Positions 28,465 to 36,961 of a stretch of 64,000 bases of DNA are shown here, one piece after another. A program made the position numbers and the translations under genes. The DNA comes from Desulfobacteraceae bacterium. Lineage in GTDB: Bacteria > Desulfobacterota > Desulfobacteria > Desulfobacterales > Desulfosalsimonadaceae. The notes beneath the pieces are model-generated. The model searched no databases. It was not told the DNA's origin and saw only the letters and a program-made list of their open reading frames with translations. The DNA lies in assembly GCA_003599885.1 (NCBI GenBank), contig QZKW01000076.1, forward strand, positions 47,675 to 111,674, in the 5' to 3' direction. The first letter of the stretch is position 1; each line of letters begins with the position of its first letter.

Positions 28465-30262
28465 ACGCTTCTTGCTCCCGGATATTAAATTCCAGTTTCC
28501 ACTTATGCCCGTCTTCGATGGATACGCACCATAATTCCAGCGTGCCGATTTCAGTCGCCTTGATTTCAATGGTCACTCGTACCACCTTGCCGAATTCGCC
28601 GTCAAGGGTGGTCTCAATGGTTGCGATCTCTTCGATTTCTTCCTGCCAATCTTCCACAATTTCTCCGGCCGTATCCTGACGCCTGACGGAGGAGCCTAAA
28701 AAATCAAACCGTACCGGCTCTCCGACAACCAGCGCGAATTCTTTGCCGGTAACATTGATGTCCGTTCCTTCTTCCATTCCGAAACCTGCCACACAAAGCG
28801 CTTTGACCGGAGCGGGCATACCCGGAACTGCCGGCATGGATGCAGCAATGCCGATATAATAGGATTTTGGCAGCCCGCCGCGAATTCGAACGCCCCTACC
28901 CTTGCGGGCCAAACCATAATAGGCGGCGCCTCTGGCTACTGACAGATCAAAATCTTTGGAATGAATTTCCCGGACAGGCGTTGAACCGCCCCAGGTGTTG
29001 AGGATCGAAAGTATCTGCTGACGAACCGATTCAGATTTCATTACCCCGCCGTTAAACAGAACAGCCGTGGGCAATGGAATATTTTCTTCAGCATCTTTTT
29101 TCTGCTGAGTCAGAAATTTTGCCAGATGCCTGGAAACGCCCGGGTCGGACTCATAGGACAAACCTGCTTCCTGAAGACCGACTTTTGCAGCTTTCATGGG
29201 CATGGATGTTGATCCGCATGCAGGGAAAAATCCGTCCAGAATGGTCTGTTCAATTTCATTTCTGTTAAGAGAAGAGGAAATGGTTCCGCCGATGAGCTTG
29301 GAACCCCGGCCCAAAATGGTGAGGGGATGCTCCCGGATATCCGGATCAGACAACAAAATTTCTTTTGCGTTCCGGCAACTGTGAACCAGCCCCCGCATCT
29401 GCCAGGCATCCAGGCGGGTCCCGGCAGCCGATAACTTTTTTGCAATGCCGTAGGCCAGCGTCAGGTCCATATTGTCTCCGCCCACCAGCAGATGGTCCCC
29501 CACAGCGATTCTTTCCAACACCAGATCCCCGTCCTGTTCCGTCACCCGGATCAGACTGAAATCCGTAGTGCCGCCGCCCACATCAAACACCAGCACCAGA
29601 TCTCCCTTTTTGACATTTTTCCGCCACTGGTCTTGTGAGGCTTCGATCCAGGAATAAAAAGCAGCCTGGGGCTCTTCAAGCAATGTAACATGGGCCAATC
29701 CTGCCTGCTGGGCGGCTTTGACAGTCAGTTCCCGCGCCACCGCATCAAAAGACGCCGGCACAGTCAACAAAATTTCCTGATATTCAATCTTCAACCGTTC
29801 ATCGCCGGAGGCCATCAGATGGTTCCATACATCACGTATATGCTCTAAAATCAGAGCCGAAGATTCAATGGGAGACAATTTTGCCACATCATCCGGGCCA
29901 TCCCAAGGCAGCACCGCCTGGTTCCGGTCAATCATTGTGTTGCTCAGCCAGGATTTGCTTGATGAGATCAGCCGCTGCGGTACTTCCGCTCCCCGGCGTC
30001 TGGCGTATTCTCCAACGATGCGGTTGTTCCCTTCATTCCAGGGGAGGGCTATCCTGCCGTCGGAAATTTCATGGGCGGCGGGCAGGAATATGAATGACGG
30101 CAGTATACTGCGATTTTCCACCACTCCGCTATCGACAATCTGGGGGATGTCGAGGATCCTGATTTGCGGTGTGTGTTCATCTGTGACCGCAGCTTCAGTA
30201 TACGCGACAATGCTGTTGGTGGTTCCTAAATCAATTCCGATTATAAATTCTGGATGATGCAC
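28454..30262 (-). CDS. Hsp70-family ATPase, short form
   Basis: A 602-residue Hsp70-like protein with GIDLGTTNSIVAY at the N-terminus, LLEEPQAAFYSW, the phosphate-2 motif FDVGGGTTDFSLI and LFNGGVMKSE. The C-terminus is a short beta-sandwich (about 490-602) in place of a full DnaK substrate domain and lid. GTG 30262 is chosen because GGAG lies 6 bases upstream; the TTG at 30286 has no such signal. No dnaJ or grpE is nearby, so this is not the housekeeping DnaK. It overlaps the longer Hsp70 gene by 11 bases, so the two are probably translated together and may form a pair. Confidence 0.85.
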   Translation of the reverse strand: MHHPEFIIGIDLGTTNSIVAYTEAAVTDEHTPQIRILDIPQIVDSGVVENRSILPSFIFLPAAHEISDGRIALPWNEGNNRIVGEYARRRGAEVPQRLISSSKSWLSNTMIDRNQAVLPWDGPDDVAKLSPIESSALILEHIRDVWNHLMASGDERLKIEYQEILLTVPASFDAVARELTVKAAQQAGLAHVTLLEEPQAAFYSWIEASQDQWRKNVKKGDLVLVFDVGGGTTDFSLIRVTEQDGDLVLERIAVGDHLLVGGDNMDLTLAYGIAKKLSAAGTRLDAWQMRGLVHSCRNAKEILLSDPDIREHPLTILGRGSKLIGGTISSSLNRNEIEQTILDGFFPACGSTSMPMKAAKVGLQEAGLSYESDPGVSRHLAKFLTQQKKDAEENIPLPTAVLFNGGVMKSESVRQQILSILNTWGGSTPVREIHSKDFDLSVARGAAYYGLARKGRGVRIRGGLPKSYYIGIAASMPAVPGMPAPVKALCVAGFGMEEGTDINVTGKEFALVVGEPVRFDFLGSSVRRQDTAGEIVEDWQEEIEEIATIETTLDGEFGKVVRVTIEIKATEIGTLELWCVSIEDGHKWKLEFNIREQEAFGS

Positions 30263-30372
30263 CCGAGACTCCTGTTGAGCTAACAATTGATACTATTGAA
30301 CCCGGACAAACCGGAGAGATAAAAAAAGCAATTCCAAGGACAAATGAAAAAACATTCCATTTGCAGATGGCG

Positions 30373-31176
30373 TTACATAATTTCGACTTCAGCCGGGGCA
30401 ATAATTTGTGAATCCCTGGCGGCCGACAACGTTGGCAGTTCCAGTTTGGACGCCCGCCATCCTTTATGCCGCAATACGCCGCGAAACGGCGGTTCACCGG
30501 ATACATTCCCCGTCAGTTTGACCGCGTTCGTGTCAAAATCAGCCGGCACAACGATCTCGTCCCCTTCATTTTGCTCCATCACCGCTTTCGGATTTAAATG
30601 CTTTTTTAATGTCGATTTACAATTGTCCTGAATGCTGCGAACTGCTGCGCCGATCTGGGCGTCTTCATATCCGGTCAGGTCTTCGGCGAAAAAATCGATC
30701 AGCCGCCCTTCCCGTTGCAAGACCGTCAGCATATGCAGGTAAAAACGCTTGTTGGTTTCCATCATCTCCTTTTTGTCTATGAGGGGTGCAGCTTTGCTGT
30801 CAGGCGACGTCGCCGCTTTGTTGTCTTTTTTCCCTGACAGGGCAACCGTCTGACCGCCGACCCCGGATTTTCGAAGCAGGCGGACGATAGAACTCCGAAG
30901 AACCACCCATAGCAATAACCAAAATACAATAAAAACCCCTGCAACCATTGGGATATAAAAACTCTTTATCAGGACGGTCACGGGCAACACCTGATCCAGC
31001 CCGGATTTAAGGGCTTCGGACTGAGCAGAAACCGCTTCCAGTAATTGCAATGGCAGCGCACTCGTTACGACATGCCAGGCCAAAATACCGGCGGCACCAA
31101 AAAACAGGGCAATCACCAGCATGACAAAAAAGGTCCATCCCAGTAATCGGCGGGAACACGATTGGATAACATTCAT
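30373..31176 (-). CDS. DUF2760 membrane protein
   Basis: A 267-residue protein with two membrane helices in the first 100 residues (about 12-35 and 67-90), a charged linker (KKDNKAATSPDSK), and a C-terminal cytoplasmic domain (about 130-267). The last part (RFYLHMLTVLQREGRLIDFFAEDLTGY and GVLRHKGW) is the signature I know for DUF2760. The family is repeatedly found beside these Hsp70-like genes, and its function is unknown. ATG 31176 has GGAG 8 bases upstream; the GTG eight codons earlier does not. It is the first gene of the operon, 110 bases before the short Hsp70. Confidence 0.82.
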   Translation of the reverse strand: MNVIQSCSRRLLGWTFFVMLVIALFFGAAGILAWHVVTSALPLQLLEAVSAQSEALKSGLDQVLPVTVLIKSFYIPMVAGVFIVFWLLLWVVLRSSIVRLLRKSGVGGQTVALSGKKDNKAATSPDSKAAPLIDKKEMMETNKRFYLHMLTVLQREGRLIDFFAEDLTGYEDAQIGAAVRSIQDNCKSTLKKHLNPKAVMEQNEGDEIVVPADFDTNAVKLTGNVSGEPPFRGVLRHKGWRASKLELPTLSAARDSQIIAPAEVEIM

Positions 31177-31483
31177 CTGACACTCTCCGTTAGACATCAC
31201 ATATGATCCTGTTTATTTTTTAAAGAAAATCCGATAATGAAGGTCAGCCAAGATCAGAAGCCGCCTGAACCGCCAAAAACGCCATGAAATCATTGACAGC
31301 AATATGATTTAAATGGCCTTTGTTAAATATAATGAGCAACCGTGTCAAGAGCCTTTTCTGATTCTGTGGCCCTGAAATCCAGCCATCCGGTCCGGCATTT
31401 CTCAAAATTCATCCGGAAGATAACACTTGAAATAAAAAAATTTATTATGATACGCTGAAACAAAAAAAACAAGGCGTACGATA
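31177..31483. other. Divergent intergenic region
   Basis: A 307-base gap between the DUF2760 operon and the small Cys-rich gene. No gene is visible. A candidate promoter for the minus-strand operon is listed separately. Confidence 0.55.
31320..31348 (-). promoter_or_regulatory. Candidate promoter for the DUF2760-Hsp70 operon
   Basis: On the minus strand a consensus TTGACA (31348-31343) is followed after 17 bases by TAACAA (31325-31320), a poor -10. It is correctly oriented, about 145 bases upstream of the DUF2760 start. No heat-shock inverted repeat (CIRCE) was seen. Confidence 0.3.
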
Positions 31484-31669
31484 ATGATTATTAAACGAGA
31501 TAAATTTGATTTTGAAATTGGTTATCTGGTAAAAAGCCCCTGTAGAGAGTGCCCGAATCTTAATAACCTGCCAAAATGTTCTGATGCCTGTGTCATTCTT
31601 GATGACATCCGCGTGATTCTGGCCAAGGGGATTTCCTGCACCGGCAAACAATCATCCGTTGTTTCCTGA
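31484..31669 (+). CDS. Small Cys-rich protein, putative metal-binding
   Basis: A 61-residue protein with four closely spaced cysteines, SPCRECPNLNNLPKCSDAC (C-x2-C-x8-C-x3-C), the spacing of a small zinc-binding knuckle, and a fifth Cys near the end. The region before it is basic and aromatic. AAGG lies 9 bases before the ATG. It is monocistronic, with 110 bases to the next gene. I think it is real because of the clustered Cys pattern and ribosome site, but I do not recognise the family. Zinc or iron binding is inference. Confidence 0.55.
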   Translation: MIIKRDKFDFEIGYLVKSPCRECPNLNNLPKCSDACVILDDIRVILAKGISCTGKQSSVVS

Positions 31670-31779
31670 TAATTATTTTCCATATATTTCAAAAAGTTAA
31701 ATCCATCATTTTTTGTCTGTGACTGTTCCGTGCAGACTCATCAATTATAAGACACAACCATTAAATGGAGACAAGCAAC

Positions 31780-32391
31780 ATGAAAAGAAAAATAAAGCCC
31801 AGCGTCCTCCTGACACTCATTTTTTCAGGTATTTTCTTATGCTGTTCGACTGCTTCTCTGGCAGTGGACTACGGATTCAAGCTCGTCGCCAATCAGTCAG
31901 CCATTGAAAGCGAATTTGAAGCCGTTATTCCATCGTTCAACAGCACCATTACAGCAGGAGCCGGTGGCGTATATCAAAGTGATGATTATAAAATAGGATA
32001 CGCCAAGGCATTGCTCGGGAATGATATTTTTATACGGGGCCTGAAAGGGGGATTGGGCCTGAAGGGCGCTGTGGGTGAAGCTGAAAAAGGATATAGAAAA
32101 GACGACATCGGGAATCTCGGATTTACCGGCGCTATCAGTTATGACCTGTCCAAAGAATTGGGAAATGATTTCCCTGTCACTTTGATGTCAAGCCTGTTTG
32201 TTTCTCCTGAACCCCTGTGTTTTGAGGATACAGACGGTTTTTTTGAATTCCTGGCTGAAGCCGACTGGAAAGTATTGGAACAGGCCGCCGTGGTCGTCAG
32301 CTACCGGTATATAAATATCGAGTTTGACCACTATAGCGATTGGAAAAAAATAGACAGCACGGGATATCTCGGGTTAAAATTATTCTTTTAA
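31780..32391 (+). CDS. YfaZ-like outer-membrane beta-barrel protein
   Basis: A 203-residue exported protein. A signal peptide (1 to about 25, ending ASLA) is followed by alternating beta-strand pattern, and the chain ends LGLKLFF with a terminal Phe, the usual barrel-insertion signal. The first mature residues VDYGFKLVANQSAIESEFE and the overall length resemble the YfaZ family. ATG 31780 has GGAG 9 bases upstream; the ATG five codons earlier does not. It ends shortly before a strong bidirectional terminator. The transported substrate, if any, is unknown. Confidence 0.72.
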   Translation: MKRKIKPSVLLTLIFSGIFLCCSTASLAVDYGFKLVANQSAIESEFEAVIPSFNSTITAGAGGVYQSDDYKIGYAKALLGNDIFIRGLKGGLGLKGAVGEAEKGYRKDDIGNLGFTGAISYDLSKELGNDFPVTLMSSLFVSPEPLCFEDTDGFFEFLAEADWKVLEQAAVVVSYRYINIEFDHYSDWKKIDSTGYLGLKLFF

Positions 32392-32426
32392 TTCCCCATC
32401 GGTTTTCCAGATGTATGAGCACAAAA

Positions 32427-32460
32427 AAAGCCCCGTATCGTTTGACGGATACGGGGCTTT
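32427..32460. terminator. Strong bidirectional rho-independent terminator
   Basis: AAAGCCCCGTATC (32427-32439) pairs perfectly with GATACGGGGCTTT (32448-32460) around an 8-base loop. The arms supply an A-run on one side and a T-run on the other, so it should stop both the YfaZ-like gene (plus) and the ComEA-like gene (minus). Confidence 0.9.
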
Positions 32461-32493
32461 AAATTTATTAAAAACAGCTATGTGTTAATTTTT

Positions 32494-32823
32494 CTATAAC
32501 TTAGGCGCAGGAACAGGAACAGGATTTACTGGCGCACCGACAGTCAGAACATCCGCATTGTCCGCCAGAATTTTGGGGCCGATGCCTTTGACCAGTTCAA
32601 GATCTTGAACCGTTTTATAAGGACCGTTTGCTTCACGATATGCTACGATATGAGCAGCCAATTTATTCCCCACCCCTTTCAACTGGGTCAATTCCTCTGC
32701 TGAAGCGGTATTGATATTGATTTTTTCAACAGCGCCTTTGTCCTCAGCAGAAACAAAACCTGAAAAACCTAAAACGAACCCGATCACTGTCATCACGAAA
32801 AAAAACTTTTTCAAACGGACCAT
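32494..32823 (-). CDS. ComEA-like helix-hairpin-helix protein
   Basis: A 109-residue exported DNA-binding protein. A signal peptide (about 1-26, ending VSA) precedes a tandem helix-hairpin-helix domain with the family opening ININTASAEELTQLKGVGNKLA and KGIGPKIL. A short Pro/Val tail (VNPVPVPAPKL) closes it. ComEA proteins bind incoming DNA in the periplasm during transformation; small stand-alone forms like this are widespread and not proof of competence. AGGAG precedes two adjacent ATGs; the second (32823) has the better 6-base spacing. Confidence 0.88.
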   Translation of the reverse strand: MVRLKKFFFVMTVIGFVLGFSGFVSAEDKGAVEKININTASAEELTQLKGVGNKLAAHIVAYREANGPYKTVQDLELVKGIGPKILADNADVLTVGAPVNPVPVPAPKL

Positions 32824-33160
32824 CATAATCTCCTTTCTACGTGTTTAAAGTGATTACCCGAGAACCCCTGTTTTGTTTAACAGCAGGGTTCGACAAATTT
32901 GAAAAACATTCCCTGAATCGATCAATAAGTCAAGAAATTTCTAAAATTTAGTAAGAAGTGTTATTTATGTTCATCTCTCTTTATGTGAAATTAATATCCG
33001 ATTCCCATTTCCAAAAAAAACCTTTCTATAAAACGCATCAGATAATTGATACGATAGCAAACAATTGATTGCGTCCTCTCGCGGTCATTCGGAGAACACT
33101 TCTGGACCAGAAGCTGGGGGTTAATTTCCACAACTCTGGGGTGGGACAAGATGTTCTCCG
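32824..33160. other. Intergenic region with one hairpin
   Basis: A 337-base gap between the ketopantoate reductase stop and the ComEA start. AACCCCTGTT (32863-32872) pairs with AACAG-CA-GGGTT (32879-32890) with a two-base bulge, upstream of comEA. No T-run follows. No gene is seen; short frames here are not supported. Confidence 0.5.
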
Positions 33161-34087
33161 CTATTTATGTGCCCGATTTAAAAAATCGAGCTGCCTTGCC
33201 ACAACCTTTGTTTTTGGCATATCACAACCATGCTTTTCTGCTGCTGCAATGGGACGCCAATAGATACTATCAATTTCGAGGGGCCTTCCCGCTTCAAAAT
33301 CAAGTTTCATACTGGGGCTGTATGCCGGCATCTGCTCAGTTGCGCTTAAAACCGTATCCGCAAATTTGTCTTCCATGTCATAACCGCAGGCTCTGGCACC
33401 GGCAATGACCTCGATCATCAGTTCTCTGACCAGCGTTCGGGAAGCAGTATTTTTCATAATCTGATCGGTGGTGGCGTTTAATATCACCGTTAACCCGTTA
33501 AACCCCATATTCCAGACCAGTTTTTCCCAACGGGCCTTTTCGAGATTTTCAGCCAAATGAACGGGTACGCCGGATTTGGAGAAAATATCCGCAACGGTTT
33601 TTAGTTGTAGTGATTCACGGCCTGATGGGCCGCCCTTTTGATATAGCCCGAATCGAATACTGCCGTAATCCAGATGACGAATGTGTCCCGGATTTATCTT
33701 CTGGCTGCATATAAAACACAAACCGCCGATAATTGACGAAGACGGAACGATTTTTGATATATCCCGTTCCCCGCCTAAACCGTTCTGCAACAAAACAACA
33801 ATACCGTCTTTGCCGGTTATTTTAGGAAGAATGGACGCAAGGTGATCATTCTGGGTGGTTTTTAAAGCGACAATAACCATATCACAAACAGGCATGTCCT
33901 CAGGAGTACCATAGGCATGAACTTTGTCCAAAACGAAATCGCCATTGACCGATTCAATTAGCAGCCCATGGTCGCGCACACGCGCAAAATCGCTTCTTAA
34001 GAGAAAATGCACATCAAATCCGTTCTTTACAAGCAATGCGCCATAATAACCGCCAACAGCTCCGGTACCGATAACGCCTATTTTCAT
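33161..34087 (-). CDS. 2-dehydropantoate 2-reductase family protein
   Basis: A 308-residue NADPH-dependent reductase of the PanE/ApbA family, which reduces ketopantoate to pantoate for coenzyme A synthesis. Seen: dinucleotide motif GTGAVGGYYGA at 7-17, the ALKTTQ loop, QNGLGGE, the catalytic-Lys region EKARWEKLVWNMGFN, and the C-terminal SMKLDFEAGRPLEID with the substrate-binding Ser. ATG 34087 gives the family start MKIGVIGTG and has GGGAG 5 bases upstream; a longer frame reaching 34174 adds a spurious hydrophobic leader. Paralogues acting on other 2-oxo acids exist, so I do not assign panE. Confidence 0.87.
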   Translation of the reverse strand: MKIGVIGTGAVGGYYGALLVKNGFDVHFLLRSDFARVRDHGLLIESVNGDFVLDKVHAYGTPEDMPVCDMVIVALKTTQNDHLASILPKITGKDGIVVLLQNGLGGERDISKIVPSSSIIGGLCFICSQKINPGHIRHLDYGSIRFGLYQKGGPSGRESLQLKTVADIFSKSGVPVHLAENLEKARWEKLVWNMGFNGLTVILNATTDQIMKNTASRTLVRELMIEVIAGARACGYDMEDKFADTVLSATEQMPAYSPSMKLDFEAGRPLEIDSIYWRPIAAAEKHGCDMPKTKVVARQLDFLNRAHK

Positions 34088-34389
34088 ATACTCTCCCGAT
34101 AAATAAAAAATAAAAGATCCTGCCACGCACAACAAAAACTTGAACGATAACAAAACCATCCGTTTTGTTCCCATTACGCGGAAGGAATCAATATGTCAAT
34201 AAATGCGGATTTTCTTTTTTCCATAAAAAATTGGGGCATTCATTTATTTTTATTGAAAAAAACCATATATGTTTATAGATATTCATATCTCGAAACACGC
34301 ATCATCCAAATAACAGCTGGTTTGTCTCAACATGTTCCTGCTAATGTTCGTCTTGAACCTCAGCGGTGAACGAATAAGGAGGTCAAGAA
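34088..34389. other. Divergent intergenic region, AT-rich
   Basis: A 302-base gap between the reductase and the PilT-like gene. It is AT-rich in the middle, with a weak TTGAAA (34253) and ATAGAT (34275) pair facing the plus strand. A near-perfect AAGGAGG (34376-34382) lies 7 bases before the next ATG. No gene is visible. Confidence 0.5.
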
Positions 34390-35988
34390 ATGCCGGTCGA
34401 ATCAAAGAGCAACACTTCACCCACCCTGCGCGGCCGTCTTGGTGAAGAACTTGTCAATTCAAATCTGATCACAAGAGAACAACTGGACAAAGCCCTTGTC
34501 AGAAGGACTCAGGTTGACATGCCCATCGGCTCACTGATTATCAAAATGGGATTTGTATCGACTGATGACATGCTTAATTTTTTGTCGAAAAAATTCGGCG
34601 TGCCCCACATTAACCTGTTCAGCGTCAATATTCCTCATGAAATCATCAATTTAATTCCTCTCAGCCAGATAAAACAGTATAAAATCCTTCCACTGTCCAA
34701 AAAAAACAATACACTGACGCTAGGCATGGTCAGCCCCCAGGATTTTGTGGTGATCAGTGATCTTGAATTTACCATGGGGGTTAAAATCAAACCCGTGGTG
34801 GTTCCGTTTTTTATGATGGAAGCCGCACTAAACCTTTTATCCTCAAATTTTGAGGACGGTCTCAGTGGCGAAACAATCAAGAATTTCGCGCTGGAAGATA
34901 AAGGCGAAGCCCATGCCTCCCCAAAAATCGAATCGCTGTTGTCTTATCTTGTTAAAACGGGGGGTTCCGACATGCTGCTAACCGTCGGCGTTCCCCCTTC
35001 CGTTAAAGTCAGCAACCAGGTCAAACGGCTGGCGACCGCTGCCTTAACCCCTGCGGACTGTGAATTATACGCCAGAGAGCTTCTCGCTAACAATGACGCG
35101 GGCTGGGAAAAATTCCAGCAGACCAACGACCTGGATATTGCGGCGACCTATCCGAATGTCGGCCGGTTCAGAATCAATTTTTACAGGCAGAGAAGTTCCA
35201 TCTCCATCACCATCCGTCGTCTGTATGACCGCCTTCCCACAATGAGCGAACTCAGGCTGCCGGAATGGATCAGAGAATACGCCATGAAGCCTCAGGGGCT
35301 GATCATTATATCCGGTCCGGCCGGCCATGGAAAATCAACGACTCTGTGCACCTTGATCGATATTATCAATACAAACCGGCGGTGCAACATTATCACGCTG
35401 GAAGATCCGGTGGAATACCTGCACAAACACAAAAAAAGTAATATCAACCAGAGGGAAATCGGCAGGGACACGGAAAGTTTCGCCAAAGGCCTGCGTGCGG
35501 TTTTCCGGCAAACTCCTGATGTGGTGGTTGTCGGTGAATTGCGTGACAAGGAATCCTTTGAAATTGCATTGCGGGCCGCCGGAACCGGCAGCCTGGTTTT
35601 AAGCACCATGAATGCCGCTAATTCCACAGCGGTTATTCGCATCATCGTCAATATGTTCCCGGAAAATCAACAGAACCTCATTTCCATGCTCCTTGCGGAC
35701 ACGCTGTTGTTATCCCTGGCACAACGCCTGATACTGAATAAGGATAAAACCAAGCAGATTCTTGCCCTGGAACGGTTTTCCAATTCCAACCGCGTGGCCA
35801 ACCTCATCCGGGAAGGCAAACTCCACCAGATACGTTCCCAGATGGAAACCGGTTGCGAAGAATTTACGCCTCTCGACCTTTCGCTTTCACAATTGTACAA
35901 GGAAGGAAGCATTGATTTCGAGGATGGGCTTATATATTCGGTTAACAAGCAACTCTACCAGGACATGACCGGCGTTAAAATCAAATAA
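34390..35988 (+). CDS. PilT-type ATPase with N-terminal MshEN domain
   Basis: A 532-residue secretion-superfamily ATPase. Residues about 10-155 form an MshEN/T2SSE-N domain with RLGEELVNSNLITREQLDKAL, the module that can bind cyclic-di-GMP. Residues about 175-530 are PilT-like: Walker A GPAGHGKST (309-317), the LEDPVEY Asp box and Walker B DVVVVGELRD (377-386). The His box is altered: where PilT proteins have ETGHL...STLHTxSA, this one has GTGSL...STMNAANSTA (399-415), so the conserved His residues are missing. PilU and some accessory retraction ATPases also deviate. The ribosome site AAGGAGG is excellent. A PAS-GGDEF cyclase gene follows 11 bases downstream, pointing to local cyclic-di-GMP control of pilus retraction. 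Confidence 0.85.
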   Translation: MPVESKSNTSPTLRGRLGEELVNSNLITREQLDKALVRRTQVDMPIGSLIIKMGFVSTDDMLNFLSKKFGVPHINLFSVNIPHEIINLIPLSQIKQYKILPLSKKNNTLTLGMVSPQDFVVISDLEFTMGVKIKPVVVPFFMMEAALNLLSSNFEDGLSGETIKNFALEDKGEAHASPKIESLLSYLVKTGGSDMLLTVGVPPSVKVSNQVKRLATAALTPADCELYARELLANNDAGWEKFQQTNDLDIAATYPNVGRFRINFYRQRSSISITIRRLYDRLPTMSELRLPEWIREYAMKPQGLIIISGPAGHGKSTTLCTLIDIINTNRRCNIITLEDPVEYLHKHKKSNINQREIGRDTESFAKGLRAVFRQTPDVVVVGELRDKESFEIALRAAGTGSLVLSTMNAANSTAVIRIIVNMFPENQQNLISMLLADTLLLSLAQRLILNKDKTKQILALERFSNSNRVANLIREGKLHQIRSQMETGCEEFTPLDLSLSQLYKEGSIDFEDGLIYSVNKQLYQDMTGVKIK

Positions 35989-35999
35989 AAAGTTATTCC

Positions 36000-36911
36000 A
36001 TGGATATTGAAACGATTTTCAAAAACAACGGCAGGGAGATTCTGGATCATCTGTCCCTCGGCATATACATGACGGATTGCAACAGAAACATCATATTCTG
36101 GAACAAGGGGGCCGAGGCTTTAACCGGTTATCTTGCCAGTGAAGTCATCGGGTCGTTTTGTTTCGAAAACATCCTGATGCACATTGATGAAATGGGGAAT
36201 AAACTATGTAAAGGCTTCTGCCCGCTTTCACAGACAATGATTGACAGCCTGTCGCCTCAACAGGAGGTCTTTTTGCATCATAAAGACGGCCATCGGGTTT
36301 CCGTCACTGTTCAGGCGTTTCCCTTAAAAGATGAAGAAGGTAAGATATCCGGAGCCGCCGAAATATTTTCCTACACCAATCCTTCAACAAATATGCAGTC
36401 CCGAATCCGGGAGCTTGAAAAAATAGCGATGTTTGACCAGCTCTCGAACCTGCCAAACAGACAGCACATAGAATCAGAACTGACGCTTCGATTTAATGAG
36501 TTTCACCGTTACGGGCGAACCTTCGGGGTTCTTTTTCTGGATATCGACCATTTCAAAAAATTCAACGACACCTGGGGCCATGACGCAGGCGACAAGGTAA
36601 TCCAAACCGTTGCCGCAACGCTAAGGGCGGCCTCAAGACCCTTTGATATTTTCGGACGATGGGGAGGGGAGGAATTTGTCGGTATTATACTGAATGTAGA
36701 TTCTCAAAATCTTGCCATGATTGCCAACCGGTACCGGAAACTCATCGAACAATCATCCATTCCACTGGATCAAATGAAAATCGGCATCACGATGTCCATC
36801 GGCGCAACGATTGTCAAACCAGATGATACACCGGAATCCATCATTAAACGGTCAGATATGCTGATGTATGACTGCAAAAAAAGTGGAAGAAATTGCGTGG
36901 CCTCCGACTGA
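36000..36911 (+). CDS. PAS-GGDEF diguanylate cyclase
   Basis: A 303-residue cytoplasmic cyclase that makes cyclic-di-GMP. A PAS domain (about 10-125) contains CKGFCPL (Cys70, Cys74), a Cys pair seen in some redox-responsive PAS domains. A short coiled linker leads to a GGDEF domain (about 140-300) with DIDHFKKFND, the active-site GGEEF (222-226) and an inhibitory I-site RPFD (213-216) five residues before it, so feedback inhibition is expected. It begins 11 bases after the MshEN-PilT gene, and its product may signal to that ATPase. Confidence 0.93.
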   Translation: MDIETIFKNNGREILDHLSLGIYMTDCNRNIIFWNKGAEALTGYLASEVIGSFCFENILMHIDEMGNKLCKGFCPLSQTMIDSLSPQQEVFLHHKDGHRVSVTVQAFPLKDEEGKISGAAEIFSYTNPSTNMQSRIRELEKIAMFDQLSNLPNRQHIESELTLRFNEFHRYGRTFGVLFLDIDHFKKFNDTWGHDAGDKVIQTVAATLRAASRPFDIFGRWGGEEFVGIILNVDSQNLAMIANRYRKLIEQSSIPLDQMKIGITMSIGATIVKPDDTPESIIKRSDMLMYDCKKSGRNCVASD

Positions 36912-36961
36912 CCGGACAATCATTTAACATCTTTAAACTAATTGCCGACTGATTCTTCTCT

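Noticed and set aside
25666..30262. Housekeeping dnaK operon
   Set aside because: Non-DnaK C-termini, a tandem pair, and no dnaJ, grpE, CIRCE element or hrcA.
33069..33263. Small plus-strand frames at the end of the ketopantoate reductase gene
   Set aside because: They run antisense into the conserved reductase C-terminus and lack ribosome sites.
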